DNA of 64,000 bases from Opisthorchis felineus. Lineage: Eukaryota > Platyhelminthes > Trematoda > Opisthorchiida > Opisthorchiidae. A model generated the notes under the pieces. That model was given only the letters and a program-made list of their open reading frames with translations, had not been told where the DNA came from and searched no databases. Shown piece after piece: positions 26,101 through 41,100 of the stretch (its first letter is position 1; every line of letters starts with the position of its first letter). Location of the stretch: assembly GCA_004794785.1 (NCBI GenBank), contig SJOL01003998.1, positions 34,323-98,322 on the forward strand, given 5' to 3'. A program made the position numbers and the translations under genes.

Positions 26101-29100
26101 TTTCTTGGGACTCGTCAGGCTGACCTACTCGTTGAGGTTCCATCATTCTTGTTCAGCACTTGAAACCAGAGTTAATTTGCAAATGAGTGATTGTCGCAGC
26201 ATGGATATAGATGGCTGTTCACGCATAAAATATGATTGATTAAAACCCGGACTGATTATACTACGATATTTTGGATTTCGTTCCAGCTGAAACATAAAGT
26301 GGACTTTGTGCAGCTCACACTGTAGACGAACAGTATTCCATACACTATATTTGTGTTTTCAGGTTCACATTATTCTCGTTTGAGTAGTCGTCCTCTTGTC
26401 CTGGTGCAACTATTCCGGTGAGTCCATACCAAAGGGTGGAAGCAATGGACTACAGTTTCCCTCTTATCAGAGCTCGGTAGCAGTGCATATTCTCGGTCGT
26501 GCCGGATTTTGAACCCCGGTCATCTGACGTGCGCGGTGGGCGTGTTACCACTGCTCCACCAGACTGATGCATCTGAATTTTCCCGTCTAAACAGGCGAAC
26601 GTGTTCAAACTTGAGCGATGTGGTCGTAAAACCTATCGCTGTGGTTCATAAATGTGGGAATTCTTTGAATTGTTTCCATTTGTTGGGACGGGCATCCGCA
26701 ACCTGGGGTCTTTTGGGATCATTGTATCTGACGCAGAAAATGAGCTTGTTGTCCGTCCTACTTGGGTATTGTTAGCTTACTCGACTGACTTGTTCTGGAC
26801 TGGGATTCGTTGCACCTCCTCGGTCTGTCTGTACACGGCAGAAACTTGACACAGTAAGACTGGCCGTATTTGTGAATAATTTACAGTTTAACCCTGTGCG
26901 TTGAGAATTAACCGCTAAACACAACTTTCACTTAATGTCCTTCCTCTGCTGTTTCATACTTAGTGTTCAGATATAAATTTCATGAAGCATATTTCTTCAG
27001 TGATTAATCACATACAACCTTCTTTTATTCGAAGTGGACATAGTGAAAATCTATGGCGATTCCATCAATCCTGAGGTACCCTTTGTCACGATTTCCCTGA
27101 CAATCGACGACACAGCTGACAAAGTAGTTGCCATGGCACTCGAAAAGTATGGTTTGATCAAGCAGGTGAACCCGAAAGACTTCTGTCTCGTCCAAATGAA
27201 CATTGCACCCCGTGGTGAACGACTTCCGTGAGTTCAGACTCTGCATGTCAGTTCAATGATGCCAGTAAAACTGTATGTCTTTTTTAATGTATACCTACAC
27301 ATGTACACACACACCGATAAAAAGACTCGGTTCGCTCCAGGAAATTCTATGTATTAGTACGAAACCATGCATTTTAAGCAGTGCACAAACAACATTGTCC
27401 GCCGTTACTCAGACGTTTGCTTAAACTTTCAGGTGTAGTTGATAGCGATTGGCTCTGGAATGGTTTTCCTCAACCGATTTTGTCTGTTCGAATCAAATTG
27501 TTGTTCTTTTACTTGCTGTAACGAATAAAACAAACGCTCACCGCTTACTGGACAATCGGAGTCTGAGTTCGTCTTCAGTTGTATCCAGTGGAAATCTCCG
27601 ATGATTGGCCGGGGGATGTTTACCCCAGTCGGTTGGTTGTTTTACCCTAGGTTCTGTGTTACCTACTGGTCGTATCTGTCATCGTCTGCTTGTGTTTCAG
27701 TATACACAAAGCACATCTCACCGTATGCCTAACTCCATGGGTGTGTCCTCCATTTTTCTTTTACATACAGTCCGGACGTAGAACGTGAGCAAACATTACA
27801 CAATCAAGATTCTCTGGTTGGGATTCGACTACTGTTAAGGCGCCAAAGGGAAGATGTTTCATGCATCTTCCAACTCAGACACCGTCGTGCGACCGGAAAA
27901 GATGGTCGCAAACCACCCGCTCCAGCTCCCGTTCATCCCAGAGCTCCACCATCTGCGTTCAAACATGGTTCTAGAACACGATCGTCAGGTCCAGGCGCAT
28001 CTGAATCTACCGACACCGAATCAGTGCCTTATTTGATTGAAGTGCAAAGCTCCACAGACCATTCCAGTCGGCCCGATGGAATGGTTATTTCTCTGGCAGG
28101 ACTATTCGATCGCACCTATCCTGCTCCTATTCAACTGGGAACGATCGAGAAAATGGTTGGACCTCCACCAAATATCCTCGTTGATAAGGTGAGCGCACCA
28201 TATCTTATTTGCTGGTGACGTCCAATGAGAATCATATTGATGTCGTTTGTCTCGCTTCCATGCTTCACCAATGCCTTGGTTGATAATCTGGGACTCTTGA
28301 TAACAAATGGATGCTGACGTTCTTGACCTTAAGACCAGCCGTTCAGCGGATCAATCCAAACTGCTGCCCATACAGCACCCCAGGGAAGCCATTCCATTAG
28401 AGAGTCCACATCGATGTTCTCCATTATCCGTACCCCAGTGTGTGATCCATTCAGGAAGGAAACATCTTTCCTTTTCTGTATGGGATTCTCTCTTGGTGTG
28501 TTGTTGCCTCAGTTCACTGTTAACCTCATTTAAATGCCTCAAGGCCATCGCTCACCAGCATTGTACACTACTTTTGAACTCACGTTCGTTCAGCAACCCG
28601 ATTTCGTCCACTGCTTTTCAGAACCTTCATCCTGACATTCGTCCAGTTCACTGCACGTTCAGTGCAGTGCTGGCCAGTACCAGTGGCTCGAAATGGTCGA
28701 TTCCAAAAAGTGGACAGCCAGGTGACTTTGACGCGGTGACAAGCTACTCGCTATTGATCACCCCATCCCTTGACGGATTCGCCAGACCCCCTGGACCTGC
28801 TCAAGTGCGTGTGAATGGGCAGCGTATCACCGGTCCAATGTTAGTCCCTTCCGACGGATTTATACAACTTGGAAAAACAATGTTTTTGAAATTCGTCTAT
28901 TTGGAAACTGATACGGGTCGAGTCGAAGAGCCAGCAAAAGTAAATGTGACCCTTCCAAGGATAGCCAATGGTGCGCCAGGTGCTTATTCAATGAAGGCGA
29001 CCACTATGAAACCTTTGGAAGGTCATTCCACTCCGGGCACGCGAACATCTCAAACCGAGAAGGTAGGCCATAAAAATTTCTTCTGTTTCATCGAAGTGCA

Positions 29101-32100
29101 TAGCTCATTTGTATGCTCAGCTGGTGTTAGGATCGAACCATAAGTAAGTTTTCCAATTTTATGGCTGAACAGTTGCTGTGGTAATAGCCATGTCCGGCAC
29201 CCAGGCTTGCGTCATCAATGCCCTCAGAAACTGCCCTTTTACAGTGTCAGTTCCCAAAAAATTCTTGCAAACTTCACACCCATTGATTGCACTGCATAAC
29301 AAGTAGTGTACAGAATCTAAGTCACTCTCATGGCTTTAAGGAAACATCAGAGGGCGATTTCGTCTATCCGGGGATTTGTAGTTAGTGGCTCTACTAATTG
29401 GTGAAGAAGAGGCAGTCTGCTCCGCCTCCCTTTGTTTGGACACATGCGAACAGCGGCTTATTCTCTCACTCCAGTAAAAGGTGTTGTCATTTTGGTTCAC
29501 ACAATCGGAAAACGCGTCCCACTGGATATAAATGTGACTACACAGTAGCGAAATGTCCTGAAACACCCTTGCAATCACACGCAGTGGAGATCTACCGCTT
29601 ACCTAGCCATCCAAACCGGAATGACTCATTCGAACAATACAGTAGACGACGCCCCATCAGTGATCGATGACTTGCTTGCAAGTCCATTGTGGCTGGATAA
29701 GCAGATGTGTGGGATCGCAACGATGTCATGCGATAACCGGAACCCAACAAGTACTGCGTTATCTGGCCGTTAGGTTCAGAATTTGCAGAATCGCAACGTG
29801 CTAACAGACTTGTCATCTCTGTATCCACTCTTCTTTATGGTGTTTTCCTTCTTCACGGTTGCGTGGCAGCTATGCACCAGTAATTTCCACTGTTGTATTA
29901 CTCTTGCTGATGCTGACGATGATGAGATACATTCCTCTGTTTGGTCAAGAGAAACTGCGGCTAAATCTGACCACAGCTTGTCATAGTAGGGTATATTTTT
30001 TTCATATCAGTACTAAAGCTTAGTGTTCGTGTGTATGTATACAAGATTCCATCAGTAAAATTAAAACAATCAGGTAAAAAATTTTGATTTTGTGCGCAAC
30101 TGTTTAGGCGACACTTTCGTCCAAAAATCAACTTCGAACGAAGGGGATGGTGTGGTTGCCTTAGTCGAAAAATGGAACTCTAGAAAAGCCTCCTTTTTCA
30201 TTCCCCTTAATCCTTCATTTTGAATGGACTACCTCTGGACTTCAGGAAGAAGCTTTTGGGCTTTTAGCAAGTCAAGTTTCTCACCAAGTCTCACCGCTGC
30301 TAGCGTCAATTTTTTGAGATCACCTACGCAACAAAAGCATGTGCACGTGACCGTGCGTCAGAATTTGAGTGTGGTGGAGGGTAATCTAATTTTGGGGGCT
30401 TGTGCGCGCCACGACTGAGACGCACGTGATTGGCGTCCGGCTATCAGTGGCGTGAGAAACGTAAGTATTGATCAGCTGTGTGGCTAGTGAAACCCTTAGG
30501 GTATGGAACAGTCGAAAATCGAGCCACAGTACTGAGGAACCGAATTGGAAATCACAACAGCTACTGACTATCACGCACTAAGGAAAGTAAAGTGAGCCGC
30601 CCAGTGAAATGCTTTGACGAGCGGTTATTTTGGGCTATTACTCGTCCACCTACCAGTCAACATACACTGAAATGAAGTCTTCTGATTCGAAAGTGAACGA
30701 AATCATATTGATTATGTTAAGATGGATGATAAACTCTATGGTCGCCGGTTGACCACTGCCAGCAGCGGTGCTACCATGTGCACATCTTGTGCACTTTGCA
30801 TAAAATTCAGCGCAAGACTTCACGGACTTCTATGGAGGTTCGAAATACCATCGTTTGTGACCCATTATCTGTGTTGTTCCGATGGTTTGCACATTTGGTC
30901 TGCTAATCTAAACCAATACATCCTTGGCACGTAAATGATGGCATTTAAATAACCGATTGTGTCGAACCAAACATTTATGCAGTACGATCACTCTTGTGTG
31001 TCTTATGGTAGACTACTTGTCTAGCAAGCTTTTTGTGCCGCAAAAGGTCATGTGCCAGCACAGAAAGATACGGAGTCAATCGGACCAAGAGCTCGGAACC
31101 ATTTTTGTGTGGGTTGTCAGTACTGAACATCGAGAGAACAACTGGTGGTTTGAAGTCGGCGTAAAGTGATTGGCTTTTGAAACACATATATGGAGGGAAA
31201 ACAGTTGATTTCCATTGTGAGCTTTACGTAGAAATAGGTCCTTCAGTTCCTTTTGAAGTGTCCAAAAAGTAAGCATCCGGAAATGTTAATGGGCTTCATA
31301 AAAACAGCATTTGCCTTCTTCTGGAGGTTTTATTAGGTTACCGCTGACTGTGTGATGCATCGCATCACGAGAGTTTCGTCTGAAACAAACCAATTGTGCT
31401 GGTACTACTTTGTAAAATAAACGAAACATTGCCAGCTGTCACGGTAGTTAAGGCCTGGAGTTAGCGAGAGATCACAGGTTTGTGCTTTGCCTAACCGCAT
31501 CTATCTGTCTAAAGTGTCCACTTTAGTTGCCACTGAAGAATGTCCAAAGTCCCCTGGACTTCATTAGTACAAACTTGTTTAAGTAAATCGACCATAGTTG
31601 TGGGCAGTTTCCTTTGCTGCTGGGCTCTTTTCAAGATACTGCCGCGCACATACTACCGACCGAGATTTCACATTGCTTCGTGTTATGACTGAAGGTCTGG
31701 TTGCCTTATAGAACTATAGCCTCAAGATTGTTAGAGAAAAAAACTCAATTAGCACTGCACTGTCACGATGCTTATCCGAACGCACATAGTTCTCAGCTCG
31801 TCCGCACAATCGCTGTTTGTTACCATGACAACCATGCTGCACCAATCTCACGTAGCCATGTGAGAGTTCGACAAATCTACACAGAGAACGTAAAGTGGTC
31901 TCTTAGTTTCTATGCCGTCGCCGAATCGTTTCGCAAGCACACGTGGAGATTGAGCGTCGCGTGATGCCCCAACAGTCTTTCTTAATCAGTTGACTCAGCT
32001 CGCCATACATGCACAAAAAAGCAGTGGTTCGAACATGGTTTCGCAACCTACACACAGTCAAACGCGCACTTGAGACAATGGTTTGCTGTCGAAGTAGGTT

Positions 32101-35100
32101 GTCCGTGAGTTGCGTTGGCGTGAGACGGAACATGTGTGGTGAGAGAGCAGTTCTGTTTTTCAGCACACTGGCCTCATGACAGTGCCGTTTTGGACTTAAG
32201 ACAACACTTATCGTCTTTCCGTTTGTCCACTGCAGAGATCTACCGAGGGAAATTCGGGTCTAAATTTTGATCTAAAATTTGATCAGAGACATGGCGAAGT
32301 TTCTGCATGTGATGTCATGACCGGAAAATCTCCCGTTTAAGCTGTTTTTCAACCGAATACGCTGCACCAAGGTCATCAAGAGCTGAACAGGTAGTGGACT
32401 CCTGAAACGTTTCTAACAAACCTATGAATGGTTGCCTTCCGGAAAATATACTACGATATCTTGAATATTGCACCAACTTAGAAATGAAAGGGTCTTTGTG
32501 CAGCACATTCAAATGAAGAATATCACCAATGAGGGATTCAGCTGAATTTCATTTTGATCTCTCGACAATATCAAGTTGATTTGCAAATGAGTGTGTTTGG
32601 TGTTTAATTGGGACAGAGGTTTGGTGGAAACTTGGAAACCAGGCCTATTTGACGAAACTCGAGGGCTGTCGAAGAGTTAAGTCAAGAGCTAGAGTTTGCT
32701 AGCCCAGTGACTTATGCTATCTACAGAGTATGATAACAGTCGAACGAAGATCATCTGTAGTCATTCCAAATAAAAACGGTAAGAATTGGTGACGTCTTAG
32801 CGAAGTTGATGAGGACAATGATGAGGTCTGGTATCACACATATTTCACTATATCTCTTCACACACGGTGGCGTTTGTGGGAAACGGGAGCCATTTAAGCG
32901 ACAGCTACTTTTCCGTCAACAGTGTAGTCGTCATCAACATCAATTCTCTTGTTACCTTGTCACTTGTAACCGGGGCCTGCCCTTATTCATTTGGGACATC
33001 TGGTCAGAACCACAGGAGGTTATTCGGCTGTGGAAAGTGAAATTGGATACGATATATTAAAAGTGAGATCGTCTCTACTTTGGCAAACAGTCTAAAGGCT
33101 TCACGATTTACTCAAACCATCCAGCATAAGCTGTATTGTTTTCTAGTCACCATGCATCTATTTGTCTGTTCTCAGTTTAACTATCGCGATCCAGCAGCAT
33201 TTTACTGACTACCCTTCCAACCCGACTTTTTGTGAACTCTAGCTGTACTTTTAGACACTCATTTAACAAGTGGATGCAAATTATCTTAGTCACAGTGTGC
33301 AAAAGTCGAGGACAATTACCGTAGTACAGGAGTAATGATGAATGAGATATACTATTTCGCTCTAACTTCATCACACTCAACCGAACTATCTCCATCCACT
33401 CTCGGATGTATTTTTCATTTGAGCACAAACAATCAATCAGACGAAGGTCATTTGCATGAACTGTATGTTAGGAACTGCAGTATGAACTGAAACCACTTTC
33501 CAGCGTAGGGAATATCACACGGGATCCTGTTGGTTTATTGGGACGCTGGTTCGACAGATTTCCAGTGGAGTCACGAATTTTCTCGCTAGTCATAATTGTT
33601 GAAAAGAAACTGAAGCATACCTTGACGACTGGTGTCGTGTGCACAATTGTTGTTGTCGGCTTTGCCACCCATGAGATGTCTGATGCTTTTGTTTGGAATC
33701 CATCGATTGTGTGACCACCTCTCTAATGCGACTATGGATTTCGACGTTGTATCCCTGTAGGAATGAGCCCCTCAGTCTTATATCTGTCCTCTAATTAGAT
33801 GGACGTTGATTGTTAATCTAACCAGCAAGCAGAGCATTTACTAACGCCTTGGATCATGCCATAGAGATTTGATGTTGTTGATGATACCAAGGATCCAAAC
33901 ACCAGAATGCAGGTTTTTACGAGAGGTTTTTGTCCATATCCCCTTCAAGTTTCCGGACGATTCTCATCGCAGATCCGACAGGTTTACCATGCTTTTCGGC
34001 TGACTGAATCAGGGATCATATTAGAGTTGATTTAGAGTTCCTCCAAGAGGTTTTGCTTAGTGTCCGAATACAGCAAGTGGACCCGAGGGGGTCGCCAGCC
34101 CTCCCAAAAGGAAACAGAATGTGTACATCACTAAAAATCGAAGAGTATGCATTCTTACAGAGCTCCTGATTTCTTCTCGTCTGGCTTGTTCATCGTTAGA
34201 GGAACTACCGTGCACCGGCCTCTTTAACCGTTAGTATAGTATGATGACCGTGCAATGCTTGCTCGCATTTTTGTGATGCTCTGATTGTGTATAAAACGTT
34301 GCGTTCATGCATTTTTATCAACACGCAACGGAGCAGTAATGTATCTTCTTACTGGTAATGGTGAAGCAAGCTGGTTCCTATGTTGATGACAGCTGAACCG
34401 CCAAATCCTGGGATAAAGGTCAGTCTCACAGCAGTGTACTACCTTATGCCTTGTATATTGTTTTCTAGTTTGCAGTTCTCCGAAAGGTAGAGGGTAATAA
34501 CACCCTGGAAATACGAAGTGATATGAGTGAAACGCCCCCGGCTGCATGAAAGAGCCTCTTGGTAAACGCTCCACCGCTTTATTTGGTATACCTGCGCAAT
34601 CAGCCGTCACTTAAAGGCTTTTTTACTGCAGACAAAGTTCTGTACACAGACTGTTGACGGAACCGGTTAAAAGCGGTCGTTCCGTAGAGGCGAACGCTAA
34701 AGATGGTCTTGCATGCTTCGTCTATCCGTGTAGTAAAATATGCATTGCTGTGGTGCTCACTTTCACCACGGACTGTAAATTAGTAATACTTGTAAGTAGT
34801 GACGTGAGGCAGTCTACCAGCAAATTCGGCCCTGTTTTTTAAGGGACTTAATGGAGTTTCATGAGTGGGCTAAAGATAGCTTAGTATGCAAGAATGGTCG
34901 CTTAAGGGGGACGCTCTCTAGGATGGTTCACTCTAAATGATTGATGAACGGTCTCCATATAACGGCTGCCACAAACCAATTCAAATAAGGTTTTCCGTCG
35001 TTCTCTGAGACACCCTGTTGAACTTCCCGTTCTTCGCACGTTTTAACCTAGGTAATCGCGTAGAAAAGTTATGTCCCTGTCGTTTATAAACTCTACATAC

Positions 35101-38100
35101 ATCTTCAGTTACTGTTTTTGGTGCATGCTGCTCTTATCTGTACTCCTCGATTCATCGTCAACAACTATCATTTTTCAAACTAGTCGTGAGTTTGAAGCTC
35201 CTGCGACAAGAAGAGCGCACGTAAAAGTCAACCTTCTTTAACCGTAACACTACATAATTTACGAAACCAAAAGTCTCAGATACGGTTGTAGTACTGCAAG
35301 TGAAGTTAGTCTGTTTTGAATGGCCATGAGGCACTGGAAATTTCCTCATCCTGGTTGGACATCGTCACCAGTTTTTACCTCACGAATTCCTCGAGAGGTT
35401 GGATAAGATTCCATTATCCGGTAACAAATAGATGGTCACCTTCTGTTTCGTTTTCCGCGGTTAGCCTGGATGTGGCGTCACCAGCCGTGAATCATATGTT
35501 TAACCTCACGTGCTTCGATGCTGACTGGCTTCTTGAATCACAACCACGTAGTTGGAAAGCATGTGCAAGGTATGGGACATTTTCCTTTTTGAGTAGACTT
35601 CTTATGTTCTGTTCTAGTCTTTGAGTGCGAGTGAAGCCCAGCTTCTTCCCCCACCCTACCAGGGTTTTGTTTTATCTGTTTCACATAAATCCGCATCACA
35701 TAAATCCCCGCATCTGATAGAAGGTGAACTTTTTAACGGAAATTGTGGGCTGCTTTGCAGTGTTCGTTTACTATTGTGTAATAGCCAGTGAATAGTCAGG
35801 AAGGTTCAAGAGGACGCTTGAGAATGTCCAGTTTTAAGATTATGTGCATATGGGATGTTTACTTTACTGTCTAATGACCTGTAACTGCTTAGTTTCGTGT
35901 TTGCTGATAAATGGCCTCGCAGCGAAGGACTTTCCTTCTTTCACTGATAGTAGCTGCTACAATTTCTCGGCCCTCTTAACGAAGTCCACACCTTCTTGGA
36001 TAATGATTACCCAACTGAGAATAGCTAACAGACTTTCCTTAATCATCGGATATCAGCTTATCGTTCCAGTTTTAAATGACCACGTCCAAATAAAATTTAG
36101 CTGAAGTTTGATCTAAAGTTGAGAATGGTTATGATTGCTCTCCAGGCTCAGCAACCTGAATCATCAGCGGCTAGCTAACGTGATACATAGGTCGAGCGAA
36201 AAATACTTCCGGTGCTATCTTGAAAGAACTGTACTTTATCGCATCAATTAAAACCGATCCATCCTAGTGGAACCAGTCACTCAGGTTCACCGGGTAGTTT
36301 AAGAAGAACAATTGTTGGGATTCACAGTGGTTGTGCTCTAAATGACCACGTTCTCTTTTAGACAAACGAGCATGATTCACACGTCCGTCTCCGAAAGACG
36401 TCTGTGTCTGCAGCCGGTGAGCTGCCGCTGACAATCGAGCTGCAAGACCTCGATAGGATAGACAGAGAAGATTTTCTCGAACACTATACACAGATTGTGG
36501 ATGAAATTCTGAATGGAGTGGGCTCTGACTTACACACTCTAACTCATCGGACAAAGGATGAGAATCGCCCTGCACTATTCAGTCTTTCCCCAGCCTACGC
36601 CCTCTACTTGGTCTATCGAGCTTGTGAGAAACACATGGAGTCTTCACCTGACTTAGTTCTGGCCGAAAAGGAACACAATGTATCCTACATCACAAACTAC
36701 ATTGCGACACGTATGTATGAGGTAAGTGGACAGATTAGTGTTTCTCTACTCTATACCTACTTGGTAATGTCATTTGCGTTTGTAACGAATTATTGGAGAT
36801 CCGTTTTGGAGTGGCATCACCCCACGTATCAGATGTCTGTTTGGGTTAGGGGTTTTTCTTGACATAACACTACTTAAGTAAGCTTACCCAGAACAACCCA
36901 CTTCCAGTTTTGTCCTTCTCGAGTCACGGTTTTGTCTTCAAAAGTTGATACTGCAAGCTTCGTTTGATCGACGAAAAAACCCACAATGATCTTGAACGTA
37001 CACGGCCCGGTTTACTGATCAGCTGATCAACTGACTCACCGTTCTTTTACTCAACCGGCACTTTTGAGATGGTTTTCACCATCTGGATGTTAAGTTAGAA
37101 TGCCTATCTCAATATAACATTGGAAATTTTGTGTTTATCCTTTTGTGCTCACACGGGTCCTGCACGAAGGTAGCTAGAAGTCTGATACTTTCTGTACGAG
37201 ATTATGTTGACGCATTTGTCCCAATTGAACCGGGTCTCTTCTGATTCATGGAACAATGCTTGGGAACTTTGTACCTAAGTTCAAGTTAGACAGACCTTAT
37301 TACCCTGTATAACTGTTCACAGAGTGACGTGTATAGATCATGAATCTGAAAATAAGTCTGTCATGCACCAACTTTGTCCACCTGTACCAACCAGTGCAGC
37401 AGCTTCCCGCTGACATTTTGATCAGTGGATTTCCGCAACTCGGATGAATTGTATTTCGTCGAGTGCAGCTAAATGAGGGAAATCGTGAACCTTGTGCTTG
37501 GTTGTAGAACCTGCCTTTCTAGGAACAGCGTGAGTTTTTTCTGTTTGGGGTATTGCTGATTAAAAAGCTAGGCAGATAATTCCATGTTTCTTGAACCGCC
37601 CGAGAAAGCCATGTGTAAAACTTTACGCTTTTTATAGTAAAGACCAAATTAGTACACCGGTATACGGTTACTGACACAGAGAGATATCTGTCTCTTCCAC
37701 TCCCTGCATAGAGCGACATTGCCCTATGGCCTTGGTAGCTGAGCACAGCTGTTTTGCACTCGAATGATCTCGTCCCTCCTCTACACCTCGGGGTTCAAAC
37801 TTTGAAGTTGATGAATCTATAATGCGTCATAAGTCAAGGTATTCCTGCAGGACGTAAAGAGTATAGAATGTAGAAAAACTTTCCACACTTATCAACACAG
37901 GCTTTTACTATTGAGACCGATACTTTGAGAAAATTTATCCGCACACTCCGTGGGCTTTTGTAGTCCGGATCTGAAAGCACAACTTAGCACACCTACTACG
38001 TTCACTGGTTGGTTGTTCAAACCATCTTGTATCTCTGCTTTTTACTTCGAAACTTAACGACTGTTGAATGTTGCCTTGATTATTGACGACTTCTTATTTG

Positions 38101-41100
38101 TGGCGAACATCTTCTACGCAGTTGACCTAAAAAACAGGCTGGATTTAGTGTAACGGTTCCAGCACAAGGCCACTGAACTACTCCGAACATTCGTCCATTG
38201 TTTTTAATTGGGTGCTCACGGAGAACACTTGATCACTTTCCCTGTGATCCATTTTTGTGTTGGATTTTTTTGCTACAGGAGTCTGACTCAAAGTACAGCC
38301 CTGTGCAGTTTTTTTACCATACTCATTCTCATCTATTTTTCCAGTTATCTTGATAAGTTCAGTCTGAACGATTGCATTCATCGCTCTCTATCTCTCCCAC
38401 CACTTCTCATCCAGTCTTTGCCAAGCACAACGCGCGGTCCTGCAGACCACATGGGTCTCATTCAACCGTTTGTCTACTGGTTAGCAAATAGTAGTGAGCT
38501 ACTACAATTTTTTAAAAACGACGTCAATCTGTGTTCTCCATCCGACAAATCACAGCCCACCCGATCCCGATCTCCAATTCATGCCTGTCGTCAAGCCTTA
38601 CATCTTCTTGCCGATGCGGTGGATCACTGTTTCTATGAGTTACGGACATGTGTGACAAGTATACTACAACCAATGTTTCATTGTCTAACCTATCCCGGAG
38701 ACTCTGACCTACAGGTGGGTTTCCTGTTGATCTAATTCACACTGGCTTTTGAACAGTGACGTTTTGCACTTCAGAGTGCCAACGAGTGAGGAAGGCAGCA
38801 TAGAAGTTAAACTGCAGGCTCCTGACGGGAGGTTTCTAGTAGGAGTCCAACACTGATTTCCCGGATGTTCCTTCCTGGAGCCAGGCAATATATTAGTTTA
38901 ATTACTGGTATAATGCATTCATTTGGCAGATGAAATCCCGATTTAGGTTTCAAAACTATCTCGGTATCCAGAGTCAGCAGACAGTCTACTAAGAAAGGAT
39001 ATATGGTCCTCATCTATAAGCCGCGTAGATTCTCCATTTGAAAAGCTGCTGGAAAAGATAGAGTTTCATCGTGTAGCATAGGTATGCAGCTGCTGAACTA
39101 CAAATGGTAGCCAACTTAAGGGTACAACATGCTACTCGAAATGGGGGTAAAAGTACTTTGGAACTCGTTATCAGACAAAACCACTCAAGGCTCCAACGAT
39201 CAGCTGGCAAAAATGCTACTATGTACCGAAATAACGCAAGAGTAAACGGGAGGTTTCACTGGTTTCACTGGCAGAACTACAGACTTGTTTTGTGTACTCT
39301 GCGTTTGTAAAGATCGTGTGAAACATTATCGCCCCGCCATAATGATGCAATGTTTGCTCCAAAAATCCTTTGTGATAATCGCATACATTGTGCCTGGTAC
39401 CAATCTGTGTGGTCCTTTGAAATAACCTCTGATCATGTTAGTAAACAGACATGTGAACAGCACTGGGACATCTCAGTGTGCATTCCTCGATGGAAAAGCC
39501 CAGAAATCACTGCAACACGTTCATCGTGTTACCATATCTTTCAGTTCTCGATAATAATGACCAACGTAATGACCCTCTTCGGGTAGAATCCCGTGAACGT
39601 GAATGGCATTCGAGTGGGACAATCTGATTTACTCTTAGATCGATTAAGCTATGTCAAGCCATGCGCCGAATTGGCTAGCTGTGCGTCTCCCTTTTAACGA
39701 TGCTAACCAAGGTACTGTCTAGCGTTTATTGTATTTCAGCTTGTCGGATTTATTGATTCCACTAGAGCAGCTTCTTACTTGTGGCCAATTCTCTGACAGG
39801 GCGTAATAGGGTTCGACTTCCGTCATGGTTTGTTATGAACTTCCCTCGGTGTGAGGCTACTCCCTGAAAGTGGTCGGAAAGTCCCCCTGTCCGATGGTGT
39901 GGTCTCTTGAAGTGTTTGTGGAACTGTTCCAAACATTCTAGTTCACTTGCTACATTTTCTCATTTCTAGGAAGATCTTCGTCTAGACGACAGACCGATCA
40001 ATCCACAACAGATCTCTGGTCACCCGAGAGATCCGATTAAACTCCAAACCCTTATGCAATTTCTTAGTTGGCTGATGCATCTGCTTCGTCGAACTCGCGT
40101 CAACGCTTCCCTTACCATACAACTGTTCGCTCAACTCTTTCATACATTGAATGCCTATATCTTCAATCACGCTCTGATCAACACTGAAGCTAGACCACGC
40201 CACACACGTGATGAGCAGAATATATGGCTCACACGTTTAGGGGCCATACGTCTGGTGCGACGACTAGAGCGTATCAAGCACTGGGCACAGCGATTCGGTC
40301 TGGAACGCGCTGCTGAATGTCGCCTTCAACGGTGTGTTCAGGTGAGGTGTCCACCTTCATTCGCTCAATATACTTCATAATTTTTCTCTGAAATACGTCT
40401 TACCCACAGCGATCAACATACATTCACCTGTCACTCTTTGTGTCTCACATGCTTTCTCTAGGCTTGTCAACTTATCCAAGCAGACCGCTCAAACTTGGAT
40501 GATTTCTATCAGTTCTGCATGGGGCTTCTATCGCTGAACAGTATTCAACTGGAATGGTTGTTAGCTCATTTGGGTGATCCACCGCCGGTACCTGATGACT
40601 GGATTGATTTGATTGTGACCGGAGGGAAAGAGGTATGTTTTTTGACAGTCTCGTTTCTGTTTGGAGGAGCACGTTATCCTGTGGTTGCATCACGCCGCCG
40701 TGCTTAGGCTCACTAGTTGGATATTTTGCCCTGTCAATGTAATGAGTAGGTAGAATTCATCTTCTAAACGAAATACACTACTCATAAGTTTACTGAAATC
40801 TCTCCGACACCACCCACGACCGGTTTGGCCTACTTGTGGCACAGTCCCCGAATTTCCTTCAAACTTATCCTCCACGTGAACCCAGATTGGAGAGGTTTAG
40901 ACAGCTACCATCATTAGCATACCAGTTTGGTTTCGACAGGAGACTCAACTTCAGCTTGTTTAGCAACCAGCTGATTTTCGTTTACTTACGGCATGACATA
41001 AACTAAAGACAGTCTGGGTGATGTCTATGTTCTTGAAGAGTGATCATTTTACGATGCTTGAGCACGGCTGGAACGTTTACAAGAAATGGCTACTAATCGA

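Larger units (their letters stand above)
22446..27034 (+). other. 4.6 kb intron inside the RA2 region
   Basis: Donor GTGAGT, acceptor TTCGAAG. It carries a family-A pair of arms (24785-25300), a tRNA-derived SINE relic (25575-25745), a decayed family-A copy (25955-26330) and a second SINE (26375-26575). The 5' 2 kb (22450-24780) shows nothing I can name. Confidence 0.8.

Noticed and set aside
29585..29690. Exon-like frame GMTHSNNTVDDAPSVIDD after a CAG acceptor
   Set aside because: Both neighbouring exons require phase 0, but none of the nearby GT sites (29707, 29709, 29725, 29751) gives a length divisible by three, and the domain alignment needs no extra exon.
36411..36413. CAG as an alternative acceptor for the pre-DIL exon
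   Set aside because: It would enter with two bases of a split codon while the previous exon ends in phase 0; the TTCTCTTTTAG acceptor at 36361 fits and has a better pyrimidine tract.
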